Source: Rhizoclosmatium globosum (lineage: Eukaryota > Chytridiomycota > Chytridiomycetes > Chytridiales > Chytriomycetaceae). Taken from it: 64,000 nt of DNA. Positions within the stretch are counted from its first letter, which is position 1, and every line of letters begins with the position of its first letter. Both the position numbers and the translations under genes were made by a program. The DNA is taken from contig MCGO01000106.1 of assembly GCA_002104985.1 (NCBI GenBank), forward strand, positions 62,001 through 126,000, read 5' to 3'. Shown here in pieces: positions 21,934 through 34,144 of this stretch. Under the pieces are notes generated by a model that saw only the letters and a list, made by a program, of their open reading frames with translations, did not search any database and was not told where the DNA came from.

Positions 21934-23329
21934 ATGAATCAACTCATATCTATTTTCCATCCCTCGGAAGTCTACTCCCTCTTTAGATACATATCTACTG
22001 TCTCGGATAAACACATTAAGTACAAGAGCCTTTCGGATGTATCAGCAAAGAAGGGAACTCCAGAGCACTCACGACAGATGTGTTATTATTTCCTCAACAA
22101 GACATCCCGCTCTTTTGCTCGTGTGATCCAGGAACTTGATCCAAAGCTCAGTCTTTCTGTGTGCGTGTTTGCTCTGGCTCTAAGAGGTCTAGATACTATC
22201 GAGGATGATATGACTCTCTCCAATGAAACAAAGCTGCCATTATTAAAGTCGTTTCATCAGATACTGTACACGGAAGGATGGAACTTTGATGGGAATGGTC
22301 CGCAGGAAAAGGATCGTTTTCTGATGGTTGAGTTCAATGAAGTCATTGATCAGTTCTTGAGGCTTGGTCATGAGTTGAGTGGCCTTAATATTGTATCAGC
22401 TAGCTCATATAGTTTATAGAGAACAAACTGTAATTGCGGATGTTATCAAACGAATGGGGGCTGGAATGGCAGAGTTCTGCGACGGAAAGCGAATTATAAC
22501 AATGGCGGACTACAACCTGTACACTCATACGGTTGCTGGTTTGATTGGAATAGGATTGACGGGTTTGTTCAATGTCTCCGGCCTCGAGAGCATTACACTC
22601 GATGAGTCGTTTCCCAACAGTATGGGGCAATTCCTCCAGAAAGTGAATATCATCAAGGATTTTGCTGAAGATCTCAGCGAGGGGAGACAGTTCTGGCCAC
22701 AGAGGGTGTGGGAACAATATACTGCTGAAGGTGAAGGGTTAGAGGCCTTCGTGGATCCAAACAACCTTGAAAACGCGTTGGGGTGCCTGAATGAGTTGTG
22801 CATTGATGCACTGCAGCTAGTTCCTGACTGTTTGGAATATATGAGCAAATTGAAGAATCCATCTGTCATCAGGTGTTGCGCAATTCCACAGGTTCAGTGT
22901 CATTACCTTCCGAAGTATACTTATTTGAAATTGAAATAGGTAGTTGCCCTTGCATCTTTGAGTTGCGTTTTCAACAACCGGGTAATCTTCGGTCGAAAGA
23001 AGTTCAAGCTTCGTTATGGCCTTGCTGCAAAAATTATGTTTCGTATTCAATCATTTGATGATGTCAAAGAAAGCTATAGGGAGTTGGTTGGAGACCTTCA
23101 GCGGCAGAACAGGAAGCGTGGGTCTGTTCACCTAGATTCCTCGCTGAAGCCTATGACCATTGTATGTTCCAGAATTAAGAGATGGCTTTACGAACACGAT
23201 CGAGAAGTTGGCAAGCAAGTTAATTCTTCAGACTATGGGATTTTGGCTTGGATGTTCATAACCATTCTTACATTGGGACTTGCAGTCTTAATTTCAATTT
23301 GGTTAAACGATTCTAAATCAGTGTATTGA
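21934..23329 (+). CDS. ERG9: Squalene synthase, tandem copy 1 (more divergent)
   Basis: Three exons, with introns at about 22366-22421 and 22891-22939. Squalene synthase joins two farnesyl diphosphates in the sterol pathway, on the ER membrane. The first Asp-rich motif is DTIEDD and the second DFAED in KVNIIKDFAEDLSEGRQFWP, so catalytic Asp residues are kept. YYFLNKTSRSFARVIQEL is conserved too. The C-terminus has an anchor (ILAWMFITILTLGLAVLISI). Compared with copy 2 the C-terminal third has drifted (GRKKFKLRYGLAAK where copy 2 has TKGGLKIRRGLAVK). Start ATG at 21934 is the only one that keeps the IFHPSEVYSLFRY block. Confidence 0.88.
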
Positions 23330-23411
23330 CTCCTGCAGTAAACCAGCCTCTTGTTTCCGTTGATGTTGATCTTTTTGGCAGATGGCCTGATCCCAAAAAC
23401 ACTTTGCAGCA

Positions 23412-24831
23412 ATGGCAACAGCGGCCCTCCTCGCCTCCATCGGACACCCTTCCGAAGTGTATGCACTCCTCAAATACAAGTTCACGACCTCAGACGCCGT
23501 GACCAAGTACACGACCCGCGAGTCTGTGACAGCAAAGAAGGGCACTCCTGAGTACACGTACCAAATGTGCTACTACTTCCTCAACAAAACATCCCGTTCC
23601 TTTGCCCGGGTCATCCAGGAACTCCACCCGGAACTTGCGCATCCTGTCTGTGTCTTCTACTTGACATTGAGAGGCTTGGACACAATCGAAGACGATATGA
23701 CCCTCTCAAATGACCGCAAGCTTCCGCTATTGAGAACCTTTGATACGATCATGTACAAAAAGGGCTGGACTTTTAATGAGAATGGACCAAATGAGAAAGA
23801 TCGCATTCTTATGGTCGAGTTTGATGTTGTCATTGACCAGTTCTTGAGGCTGAAGGAGAGGTAACGGATATTATATTCAGTTTCTATCAATCTTAATCGA
23901 TACCATCTGCCAGCTACCAAACCGTCATTGCTGATGTCACAAGACGTATGGGTAATGGTATGGCCGATTTCTGTGCGGGAAAGAAGGTTGTCACAATTGC
24001 TGACTACGATCTGTACACTCACTACGTTGCTGGATTGGTTGGGATCGGATTGACTGGTCTTTTCAGTGTTTCCGGACTCGAGGATGCGTCCCTCACCAAA
24101 GACGAGTACCTTCAGAACCGTATGGGACTCTTCCTCCAGAAAGTGAACATTATGAAAGATTACTTGGAGGACTTGAATGAGGGCAGACAATTCTGGCCAG
24201 AGGAAGTTTGGAGCAAATATGTTTGGGAGAACCAAGGTTTGGATGCATTGGCCAAGCCTGAGAATTTGAACGACGCTTTGGCTTGCTTGAACGAATTGTG
24301 TGTGAATGCTATGGAGCTTGCGCCAGATTGCTTGGAGTACATGAGCAAATTGAAGGAGCCATCTGTCATTCACTTCTGTGCGATCCCTCAGGTATTTACA
24401 ACGATATCTTACCTAACAAAGCTAATCAATATTACCAGGTTATGGCTATTGCTTCTATTGCCTTGTTCTTTAACAACTCTGTGGTTTTCACCAAAGGAGG
24501 TCTCAAGATTCGACGTGGACTTGCCGTGAAGCTGATATACGAGGGTACAACCTTCGAAGGTGTCAAGAACGTCTTCAAACGGTACGCTTTGGAAATCGCT
24601 AAGCAGAACTCAAAGCGAGTTGGAACAAATCCAAAGGATGAGTCTTTCATGCCAATGTCGATCGCTTGCTCCAAGGTCATTCGTTGGATCAATGCACACG
24701 ACAAAAAGATGGGCATTGTTCCAAAGAGTTCGGGGGAGCAAGTGTTTGAGTATTTGATCGTTGCTGTCAACTTTGTACTCCTTGCTCTGATTGTCCAGCA
24801 TTTCTACAACGCTTATAACAGCCTGAACTGA
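23412..24831 (+). CDS. ERG9: Squalene synthase, tandem copy 2
   Basis: Three exons with introns at about 23862-23914 and 24394-24438, 83 bases downstream of copy 1 on the same strand. Motifs are canonical: SRSFARVIQEL, DTIEDDMTLS, YTHYVAGLVGIGLTGLFS, KVNIMKDYLEDLNEGRQFWP, VVFTKGGLKIRRG, and a C-terminal membrane segment (FEYLIVAVNFVLLALIV). Introns sit at the same places as in copy 1, so the pair arose by tandem duplication. By conservation, this is the better candidate for the housekeeping enzyme. Confidence 0.93.
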
Positions 24832-24886
24832 ATCATTTCTTCTGATTAAACTTAGTTTTTCTATATTCTTGCTGTATTCTAATAAC

Positions 24887-25435
24887 TCAAACCCTCCGTG
24901 AGCTCGGCCTCCTCCACCTCTCAGGTCGCATAACCAGCCGACTAACATCTGCCAGATTCCATTGCATCCTATGTGATTCCGGAGACAGATACACAAAGGT
25001 TGCCGTGGCAGCTGTTACAGCCAAAGCAGCCCCTCCAATGTTACCAACAATATCCTTCGCATCAAACTTCCTTGTAGTAAGAGTGCTTTGGAGCACTTCT
25101 GAAGCAACAGCTGCTGCAGCTGCCACGCATAGCACAGCTTGTGTTTTCAATACGAAACGTCTCATATCCCTGTCAGTTGCTTCCGTATCTTGAAGGTGTA
25201 ATGGAAGATAGTCCCGAGCATCTCGAATAAGAACAGATATTATGTAGTCGGCGGCAGGAAACAGCGATAGTGTCAGCAGGAAGAACATGATGAAGTGTAA
25301 CAGCTTATCGTTTCGGAGCAGAGATGGGATGTAAGGATTTACTACAGAGTTGGGTAGAAGTCCTAATAGTAGCATGATAGAGCCAATAACTGACAGCGGC
25401 AGTAGGGAGAGGAAGGCGGTGGGCTGGTGCTTCAT
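24887..25435 (-). CDS. VanZ-like family membrane protein
   Basis: Single exon, 182 residues. Hydrophobic segments at about 9-26, 47-67, 95-115 and 137-155. The VanZ-type signature is DKLLHFIMFFLLTLSLF near residue 43 and SEVLQSTLTTRKFDAKDIVG followed by NIGG near residue 112. Family members are small membrane proteins found in bacteria and many fungi; their biochemical role is not established in fungi. It converges on squalene synthase 2, with 55 bases between stops. Confidence 0.78.
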   Translation of the reverse strand: MKHQPTAFLSLLPLSVIGSIMLLLGLLPNSVVNPYIPSLLRNDKLLHFIMFFLLTLSLFPAADYIISVLIRDARDYLPLHLQDTEATDRDMRRFVLKTQAVLCVAAAAAVASEVLQSTLTTRKFDAKDIVGNIGGAALAVTAATATFVYLSPESHRMQWNLADVSRLVMRPERWRRPSSRRV

Positions 25436-25695
25436 TGTTGGTTTCTCTTTTCAACAGAAGTTCTTTCATTGACATTTCGAGCCGTTAAATAATAATAAAC
25501 GATCGTGATCATTCAGCTAACTGGCATAGATTGAGGTTCTATATATTGTTCAAAGGTTGCTGCGAAATCTTCGTACAGTCTCATAGGACCTACTGGGCAT
25601 CTATTCACGCTCCGTAGGTTTTTGCATTAGAAAGAACGGATGAGTAACTCTTGAGTATTCTTCAAGTTTGGAAACCTTGAGAAACTTGAAAAGAA

Positions 25696-26541
25696 ATGAG
25701 GTATGTCAGAACTCCACCTTGGCTCACGCATGGATCCCCTTATCGACGGCTGAATCATATAAGAGATATAAGCAGAGCCTTTGTTTAGCAACTGTGTCAG
25801 CTTGTTCGGCAACACCTTTTCCAACATAATACCCTCCAACCTCATCGCCCTTTTGAGCTTTCACAACATCTGACTCGAAACTTTAGTTACTTTCTTCCAC
25901 ATCTTCCATCAGGCTGGTAAGTCCTCTTTGACAGCTTCAGTGCGCAGTTCCATCCAACTCTAAAGCGCAACATTCTTGAAAACCAGGCACGTCGATCAAG
26001 CCATCCTCAGCGAAGAAGACCGAGTCGTAATCATCCGATTCGGCCATGATTGGGACACAACCTGTATGCAGATGGATGAAGTTCTGTACAAATGCGTCGA
26101 ACAACTTCGAAACTTTGCAGTTATTTATCTCGTGGATATTACTGAAGTGCCGGATTTCAACAAGATGTATGAGATTTACGATCCTTGCACTGTTATGTTC
26201 TTTTATAGGAATAAGCATATGTGAGTTTGTCTTGTTTGGGGTATGTGCGTTTGAGCTTATGCATTCCTTTTTTAGTATGGTCGATTTGGGAACTGGTAAC
26301 AACAACAAGATCAACTGGGCGATGGATGATACTCAGGAGTTCATTGATATTGTGTAAGTGTTTTGTCTAATATGTTCGTGTAAGTGCTAATCGTTCGTTT
26401 CTAGAGAGACAGTATTCCAGGGAGCAAGGAAGGGCCGTGGTCTTGTCGTTTCGCCTAAAGGTGGGTGATGTTTATTGTTGGTTAAGTGGTTAGTCCGAAA
26501 CTAATCATAACTTAGATTACTCGACCAAATACAAGTACTAA
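25696..26541 (+). CDS. DIB1: U5 snRNP thioredoxin-like protein Dim1/Dib1, starting in a 5-base coding exon
   Basis: Six exons: 25696-25700 (ATGAG), 25887-25916, 25987-26220, 26276-26353, 26405-26460, 26516-26541, giving 142 residues, the same length as the human protein (TXNL4A). The pieces read MS|YFLPHLPSGW|HVDQAILSEEDRVVIIRFG and so on to KGRGLVVSPKDYSTKYKY. Dim1/Dib1 is an essential component of the U4/U6.U5 tri-snRNP. The first exon was found because no ATG lies in frame upstream of YFLPHL, while ATGAG followed by a GTATGT donor gives exactly the conserved MSY start. Exon 2 encodes only ten residues. Confidence 0.95.
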
Positions 26542-26638
26542 ATCCGCTATGGTGTAATAAATGTCTCTTCTCTCTTCTCTCTTTCATTAATGTTCAAATG
26601 TCCCGCCGCAACAGAATATCACAGAATCCGCATCTTCA

Positions 26639-28487
26639 ATGCACCTCAATTCCCTACTGCCCCCCGTCTTCAAGCGTCGCTCTTTCAAACGAATTATTCC
26701 ACTCTTCATAACAGCAATCGTTCTCGGCCTCGCAAATGTCTTCGGCTTCTGTTCTCCTGTTTTCAATGGGCTTATACTTCAACCAAAATGCCCAGAGTGG
26801 AAGCCTTTCTCGTTAAATACCATCCACGACGTAACTTGCCACGAATTAGACCTAGAAAGCGGTCAGTTTGGGGATCCTTTTGCAGCATCTGTTTTCAAGG
26901 TTTCGCAGTGTATGTCACGATGGCATTGCGGACAAGGATACTTCTTGGTTCAGCGACGAGATGAGGAACTGTGTAAAAAAATGCTTCGTAAAGAAGGAAA
27001 GATGAGAAAAGTCATTTTCGACGATGAGTTGAATCGGAAACTTGTTGAAGATGTTGGACCAGTATGTAACTTTTTGATAGTATAATCATATCAATGGATT
27101 ACATAATAGGACTTTTTCTATCTCGCTTTCGATGGTCCTGCTCGAGTTGCGCCAATGACTTGGACACATGCTGGTAATTGCAAAACACGACACCCTTTCC
27201 ATCTCGTCAACCCTGGAAACTACACTGTATCTCTTGAATGGACTCATACCAACTTCAGCGCCGTAAACGAAATTGATTTGAAAGGGATTCATCCATCGCC
27301 AGTTGGCAAGGGTCGTGATGTGTTGAGGAATATGAAGCTTGAAGTATGTCCTCAGTGTCCACAACTACGCTCGTCTGTTGTGCGTCATAATTCACGAAAC
27401 AGTCCTATTTGCAGTAGAACTAGACCAATACAGGGAGTCTTTCTGAGCACGGAAGGCGACAGTGGGGCAATAGTATCAGACTCGTTGCGAGTGAACAGAA
27501 CGCAATCGCCTTATGTCTGGATTCCGCTTGGTTGCCGTTTGGATCAAACATTTGACCAGCATCAGAACAATGCTTGCTTTGGGCTCAAATCCTCCCGATC
27601 GTTCTTGATGGTGGGGGATTCACATTCACACCGTTTCTGGGATGCTGTTGACAGACGCATTGTTGCAACTACTGAACCTTATATATTTGGGGAGAAGACA
27701 ATATGGTAAAGCACAATAATCGTTGAATGAAACTGATGCAGATTTGAATAGGTATAATCATTACCAAGGACACGTAGCAAACACATACCACGCAAGCGGA
27801 AATAATTCTTTGTTTCTCGAACGAATTCGAACGGATGATGGGATTCCTACTAGCAAATTATGGCCCGATAATCGGACTACCACGAGACAGAATGTAACAT
27901 TTGAGTACCAATGGAGCCATCAATTGACTGAGATAACTGATGACCAAGTGTTTCAAAACGATGGCTTTGCCACACGGTTTGGGAGACAAAACATAGTTGT
28001 GCTTCAAACAGGTGCGTGGGCAGCATCAACTCTTGATCGCGATGGACAGTGGACTTTCAACGAATATCGCCTTCATATTCAAACGCTTGCAGAAAAGTTA
28101 TTGGAGATGCGAAGAAAGGATCCCATGGGACCTACGTTTGTATGGGCGTCAGCCACAAGTATGAAAATTCAAAGACAAGGGGAGGATACTGCGTATGAAA
28201 AAAGTGGCGATTGGAGGAATCCATATCGGATGAAATTATTTAGAGACGTTGCAAAGGAGGTCATGGAGGAGGCAGGAATTCCTTATTTGGACTGGTTTGA
28301 CGTTACGAACCACTTTATACGTGAGTCACCGGACGGATCCCATTTTACGAATCTGCCAGGTATGATGTTTTCTAAATATATGCAGTTCCAAGTCTGACTA
28401 AGAAGGAGAGCAGCAACGGATGCTGTTGTAGATGATTTGTTACACAAGCTGAACATTGTGCGAAAGAAGAATGACATGTCGGGATGA
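26639..28487 (+). CDS. PC-esterase/SGNH-type type II membrane protein (putative polysaccharide O-acetyltransferase)
   Basis: Four exons joined by introns at about 27063-27110, 27706-27751 and 28361-28413. A short basic N-terminus and one membrane helix (RIIPLFITAIVLGLANVFGF) indicate a Golgi type II protein. The lumenal part carries the SGNH block GDSHSHRFWDAV with the active Ser, WIPLGCRLDQTF ahead of it, and the C-terminal Asp-x-x-His as PDGSHFTN. This layout is that of PC-esterases such as plant TBL proteins and fungal Cas1-like enzymes, which move acetyl groups onto glycans. Substrate unknown. After the last intron the protein ends in a charged tail (HKLNIVRKKNDMSG). Confidence 0.8.
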
Positions 28488-28850
28488 ATGAAGCTAATCT
28501 TCACGAATAAAGCCAGGTATTGCTTTACGCGGCATACATTTTACCTTAAGGTGGAGATGCGAAAAATTCCATTGAATTGTTGATTTTGGTGTCTCCGCTT
28601 TTTGTTTCTTTCCGTCGGCCAGCAACTCTCTCGGCGCAACAAGAGGGTCCGGATCAGCCCTTTATTCGAACACATCTTCAGCCAAAATCCGCACTACGAC
28701 CCCTTGCCTCCTTGAATCAATACCCACTCTCAGGACCTTCTCTCCGATGAATCCAGGCGATATGGGAACCTTCCAGGACCCGCTCCTCTTTGGCTCGCTG
28801 ATGGGCAGCCACATGCCACTGTCGATGGGACCCGCCGATCAAATGCCAAC

Positions 28851-31800
28851 ATGCAACAACAGCAACAGCACCAGCACCAGCAACAACAGCAGCAGCAGCC
28901 GCCTATTAATAGCGGGGCCAGCCAGCCAAACTCCGCCCAGCAAGGTGGTCCAGCGCAGCCTCCGCCAAGTAACAATCTTAAGAAGAAGCGAATTCCCGCC
29001 TGCGATCTGTGCAATTCAAAGGTGTGTTGGCGTTGTTGGCGCTCCTGGACCGACTTCCATTCTCCCACTCAAACCATCCCTGCTCACTCCTTCCTTCTCT
29101 TTAGAAAATCAAATGCGATGGAAACCAGAACTGTTCAAATTGCCTGAAGTCGGGTAATCCCTGCACATTCGAACGAAACAAGGATCCAAACAAACAACCC
29201 ACAAAACGCCCACGAAAAGATGGACCCGCCTCCGCTGCTATGCCTGGCATGGGTGGAATGCCGTCTATGATGGGCGGTGCTGGTTTCCCAAATACTATGG
29301 GAGTAACACAAATACCAGTCTGTTGGGTGCAACAATACCTCCATCATTGATGATGCCCCGAACATCGTCTTCAGGCTTTGATCCATTAGTGTCTGGAATT
29401 GTACCGCCTCGCATTGATCCTCCTATTCCTCCATCCGCCCTCGTATCAGCAGCAATATTGGCGGCAACATCCCAAACTTTCCAACTCCTCCATCTTTGAA
29501 CGCATCAATCCCAGCCGGCATGAACCAAATGTTACTGCTGGAATGTATAACAGTGGTTCTAACGCTGGACTTATGCTATCCGGAGGAAGCTCATCCATGG
29601 CTATACCGCCTGGTGCAGGCTCGTCCAGCCTCTCTAGTAGAGAAGATCCGTTAACCTCGATTCCTCAAGACGCACACGATGAACTCGTGGAGCTTTACTT
29701 TGAATACATTGACCCCACAGTTCCAATCATTCAGCAATCAACGTTTATGGAAAACAGAGCAAACGAATCTCCTTTGCTCTTGTGTACCATGTATGCCCTC
29801 GCTGCGCGATATTCAACGCATCAGAGTGTCATGGCATTAGGATCCATCTACGGTGGACCCGCTTCTACTATGGATGAAGTAAAACAACGAGCCTGTGATG
29901 TGTTTTACTTCCGTGCTCGTGATTTAGTAGATCAGTACATGGACTTTGCTAAAGCCTCCACTATCGCTGCTTTCTTGCTACTCAAGTTGCTTTGTGCTGG
30001 TAATGAGGATATATTGGGTTGATTACCAAGTTGCTAACCTTTTGGAACAGCATCCGGACGAATTTCGGCTTCATGGATGTACTCTGGAATGGCGATCAGT
30101 ATGCTTAAGGAAATGCGTCGTGGTGCCAATACGGATGATGATGCACCTCCAACAGAAGCCGACACGTCAATAGATTGGTTGGAACGCGAAAAGAGACGGC
30201 GGTTATGGTGGGCGTGTTATATTGGAGATCGATATGCTGCTGCTGCATCCGATAGGCCGATGATTGTGCAGGATGCTGGTAAGCTTTTCATCGCAGTCCA
30301 ATCTTTACTTACATCTCCCACAGACTGTAAAGTTCACTTTCCAGCAACTGTAGAAGATTGGTTGAATGGATATCCTGCTTCTCCAGAAACTCCGGAGGTG
30401 CAGGAAGATAGAAAGCGACAAATCGCCGAGTTTGCATCCCAAATACCGTTCAACCCCATCGCACAGAACCAAAGTTATTTAGACTATTTCATTCTATTGT
30501 CAAAGATTTTTGGCAGAGTCATCGATTTCACCAAAGTTTACAAGACAACAGGTGGTTTGACGGATATGCTCCTCAATAGTGTCACGAATCCAATGCGTAA
30601 CGCAAATAACAGCAATACCGAGGCTCAGAACGAAACTCAACTAATTGCTCTTCAAACTGCACTCGAGTCCTGGTACAATTACCTCCCAGACTCCTACCGT
30701 CAACTCAACTACGACGTTCAGCTCATCGCAGCTTGCAGTCGTCCAAATCCATCCTCCGCAAAACGAGAAGTCTATCTTCGCGCCAATCTCGCCATCTACT
30801 ATCGCATGTGCCTAATCTTACTCCACAAACCCAAACTCATGAACCTCCTCCGCAAAACAACCCTATCCCGCCACCACGCAACAATCCCAAAAGCAGATAC
30901 CTTCATTGCATGTCACACCGCCGCCAAAGAAATCACACAAATCATTGAAGCAATCCGCGGCCGCGATGCGTCCCCAACAAACGGAAGTAACCCATCCCTC
31001 ACGCATTTCACCCCATTCGTCACATCTTTCGCCGTCTTCCAAAGCGCTCTAGTCCATTTAATCGCGGGACAAGTCTGTTGTGGCGGTGCAGACGGAGTCC
31101 GCAGTGCACAAGTCCATTCGAATGCGTTGAAGGGACTTGCACGGGATTGGGGGCTTGCTGGGAAACTGTACTCTAGTCTGATCAGTTTGATTGATGTCGC
31201 GCGAGAAGCGGCTATGAATGGAGAGATGATTCAGTGTGGCGATCATTGTACGGATCCTGAAAATAATGCGAATATTGGAGGGATGAGTGGGGCCGGGTTG
31301 AATAGCCCAATGGGTGGCATTGCGGGCTTGTTTGGGCTCATGAATGGCGGTATGAATGGAATGAGTGGGTTTCCAGGTGGTATGGCAGGCGGAATGGGAA
31401 GCGGAAGCGGGCTTGGCGGTGGGATGGGTGGTATGGGAGGAATGGGAGGCGGAATGGGAGGAGGTTTTGGTGGGTTGTTTGGCGGTGGGCGTCATAGAAA
31501 CAACAACGCACCAGGACAAGCTCGAATTGAGGAGTTGTCGGATGATGTCGCGGCTACTATCAGTGCATCTGTCTCCAACGTTCCTGATGTCCCTGTGGTG
31601 AACAATGGCAGCTCTTCGAGTAGTGCAGGCACTGGTAATCCTGGTCGCGGAAGCGGAAGCAATACTGGAAAAGCCGCCAAAACCACATCAACGTCAGGAT
31701 CGAACAAAGCAACCAACTCAAATAGCCCTATGGGTAACCCAACTACAACTCCGAATGCAACCGCCTCCAACTTAAATAACATGAACCCCAACTTGCCTGC

Positions 31801-33256
31801 CGCGTCTGGAAACAACATGAATTTCTCATCTAACATGCCTCTTTCAAATAATATACCTGGTCCTGGAATGAACATGCCTGGAAACAACTTGAATAGTGGG
31901 ATGGGAAGTACGTTGCCGCCGAATGGCTTGAACAGTGGTATGGCGAACAGCAATTTACCCGGAAACATGAGAAACGTGAACAATATGCCTGGCAATATGA
32001 ACGGCGGTAATATAAACTTCCCTCCAAGCCAAATGAACAACCAAATGGGCTCGAATCAAATGGGTTCCAGTAACTTAAATCCTATGGGAATAAATCCAAT
32101 GGGCGGAAATCAGATGGGAGGAAACCCGATGGGTATGAATCCAATGAGCACTGTAAACCCAATGGGCGGAAGTCAGTCAAACAAGCCGTATGGAGGAAAC
32201 CAAATGTCCGGAAATAACCAGATTGGTGGAAACAACCAAATGGGCGGTAACCAATTCAACCAATACGGAAGCACGAATCTTGGAAACGCCACTGGACCAA
32301 ATTATCAAATGGGAGGCTCTTCCAATCCAATGGGTGGGCCTTCTGGTATGCCTGGCTTTCCAAACAACAACATGAACCCGATGGGTCAAAATCCTATGGG
32401 CGGAAACCGACCGGCTGGAAACCAAATGCCCAACAATCAATTCAACCAAATGGGAGGACCGAATCAAATGGGACAAATGGGAGGCGTTCCAAACCAGATG
32501 GGCGGAAATCCTATGGGAATGGGTGGTGGAAACCAAATGCCGGGTAACCAGTACGGAAACCAAATGGGAGGTCCAAACGCGATGGGTGTAAACCAAATGG
32601 GAGGACCTATGCCTGGAAATCAAATGGGAGGTCCGGCGCAAATGAGTAACAATCAAATGGGCGGTCGGCCAGGGAATATGCCTGGTGGTATGGTGAATGG
32701 TATGCCAATGGGCTCTGGAATGCCAGGAAACAATATGCCAGGAAACCCAATGTCGAATCCTCAAATGCCTCAAATGGGTAACATGATGCCTGGTGTTAAC
32801 CAAGGAATGGGACGGAATCCTATCGCGGGAGGAAACCAAATGGGAGGGCCGATGCCTGGAAACCCAATGGGAAGTAATATGGGAGGACCGAATAACCAAT
32901 TGGGAGGGCCGAATCAAATGGGTGGAAACCGAATGGCTGGTGGAATGCATCAGATGGGAGGAAACCAAATGGGAGGTCCTAATCAAATGGGTATGGGATC
33001 AAGTTTGCCGGGAATGACAGGAATGCAGGGAGTTGGCGGTATGAATCAAGGCATGCCAGGAATGCAAGCTCCTCCTGGTATGCAGGGTCCTGGGATGAAC
33101 GGAATGTGGCCGAATATGAACAACAACAATCCCCCCAACCAAGGACCCAACGGCCCCAACAGCAACAATCAAGGTGGAAACGACAATCCAATGTGGAATC
33201 TTTTGGGTCAAACCACAAACTTTGGTGGACTCAACTCGCCAGGAGACTTCCTGTAA
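28851..33256 (+). CDS. Zn2Cys6 transcription factor with fungal_trans domain and a long Met/Gly/Asn-rich tail
   Basis: After a polyglutamine start the protein has a zinc cluster spaced C-x2-C-x6-C-x5-C-x2-C-x6-C (ACDLCNSKKIKC then CSNCLKSGNPC), with an intron inside it near 29021-29104. The middle part has the fungal_trans features DELVELYFEYIDPTVPI, then SIDWLEREKRRRLWWACYIG and DRYAAAASDRPMI. From about 31261 to the stop the protein is low-complexity. Between 29300 and 29540 the readable frame changes three times; by composition these are probably missing bases. The true start may be the ATG at 28747 (NPGDMGTFQDPLLFGSLMG), which is in another frame. A nuclear regulator; targets unknown. Confidence 0.82.
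31261..33240 (+). repeat. Met/Gly/Asn/Pro-rich repeat region coding for a prion-like tail
   Basis: About 650 codons of imperfect short repeats. The first part (31261-31490) is GGM-rich. After a Ser/Asn/Thr linker the rest consists of units like NQMGGPNQMG and GNPMGG, with the DNA core AACCAAATGGGAGG occurring many times. The reading frame stays open throughout. Such N/Q/G-rich tails tend to be disordered and can self-associate. Confidence 0.85.
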
Positions 33257-33359
33257 TTTCTTATTCCAAACATATCCTGTATTGTATCCATATTCCAAGT
33301 ATATTTTTAGTTACCGTTTACTAGTAAATTATAAACGATTATTTCTGTTACTCTCGACT

Positions 33360-34075
33360 TTATTTCTGCTTTTTCTGAGACTTCTTTGCTGAATCCTGTT
33401 TCTTGTCGGTTCCCTTTGATTTCTTTTTGCTCTTTGGTTCACCTTCTGCTCGTGCACGCTTTACTGGTGTCTCCGTATCCTTCTGATTGTTTCCTGCCAG
33501 CACTGATTCCAAGAACTTTCCAGCTTGCTCTTCCCGTTCCTTTTCCGAGTATTTCTCCTTAATTTCTGGGTTGCTTGACAAATTATGTTTGATGAATCTC
33601 TTCGCAGCGGCTTGGTCCAACTGCATTGGCGCTATTGGTTCGGTTTCAACTCCATGTTTGTGGTTGTATTGTGAATGATACCTTTGTTTGCCCCCGCAAC
33701 TTCACTGACTTTGTCCATATATTCCTTCACACGAGCCTAATTTATCGTCTTAAGTTCATACGGTAGTTTGACTTCAAGAACTGACCAACTCCTTTCTGAC
33801 TGGATGTCCCTTTGTAGCTCCTTGTGTCCTCAAGTACACTATCATCGAATCAGTCTAACGATAGCAAAAACAGCTTAAAAATTACAGAAGGTGAGAGAGT
33901 TGATGAGATAGCTGAAGAGAACACAGAGCGAGGCCCGGTCAATCATGCCTTCAGACTGCTGAACAAGTTCATCGAACGGCGTCGTAAACAAGGGCGCCAA
34001 GATAACTTCCAACTGATCGACCGAGGAAGCGAAGGCAACGGCGGCCGCGGTAAACTCTTCTGTTTCGGCTTCCAT
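33360..34075 (-). CDS. LRP1: Exosome-associated C1D/Lrp1 (Rrp47) family protein
   Basis: ATG at 34075 starts MEAETEEFTAAAVAFASSVD, then VILAPLFTTPFDELVQQ and SLCVLFSYLINSLTF, the Sas10/C1D helical domain. Further exons supply YLRTQGATKGHPVRKEL|ARVKEYMDKV and LDQAAAKRFIKHNLS, then a Lys-rich C-terminal tail. Introns lie near 33890-33835, 33786-33736 and 33682-33660. Lrp1/C1D partners Rrp6 of the nuclear exosome in 5.8S rRNA, snRNA and snoRNA maturation. It lies 69 bases downstream of the Rrp17 gene on the same strand. Confidence 0.85.
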
Positions 34076-34144
34076 GACTTTGAGAGTAGTTTTTGTTTTT
34101 TGCAAACTCGATCTATTTCTTTCTTCATTTGTTTTATTCCTTTA

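Noticed and set aside
24887..25435. VanZ-like gene as recent bacterial transfer or antibiotic resistance gene
   Set aside because: VanZ-like domains occur broadly in fungi, and base usage here matches the neighbours; no bacterial context.
28747..28850. ATG at 28747 as definite start of the zinc-cluster factor
   Set aside because: It is in a different frame from the zinc cluster and no intron connects them; left as an alternative only.
32177..32986. 269-codon open frame on the minus strand, His/Ser-rich
   Set aside because: Antisense reading of the AACCAAATGGGAGG repeats; the plus strand is a continuous regulator tail.
31261..33240. Regular short repeats that might suggest a CRISPR-like array
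   Set aside because: Units are codon-periodic, imperfect and within an open frame; there are no spacers and the host is a eukaryote.
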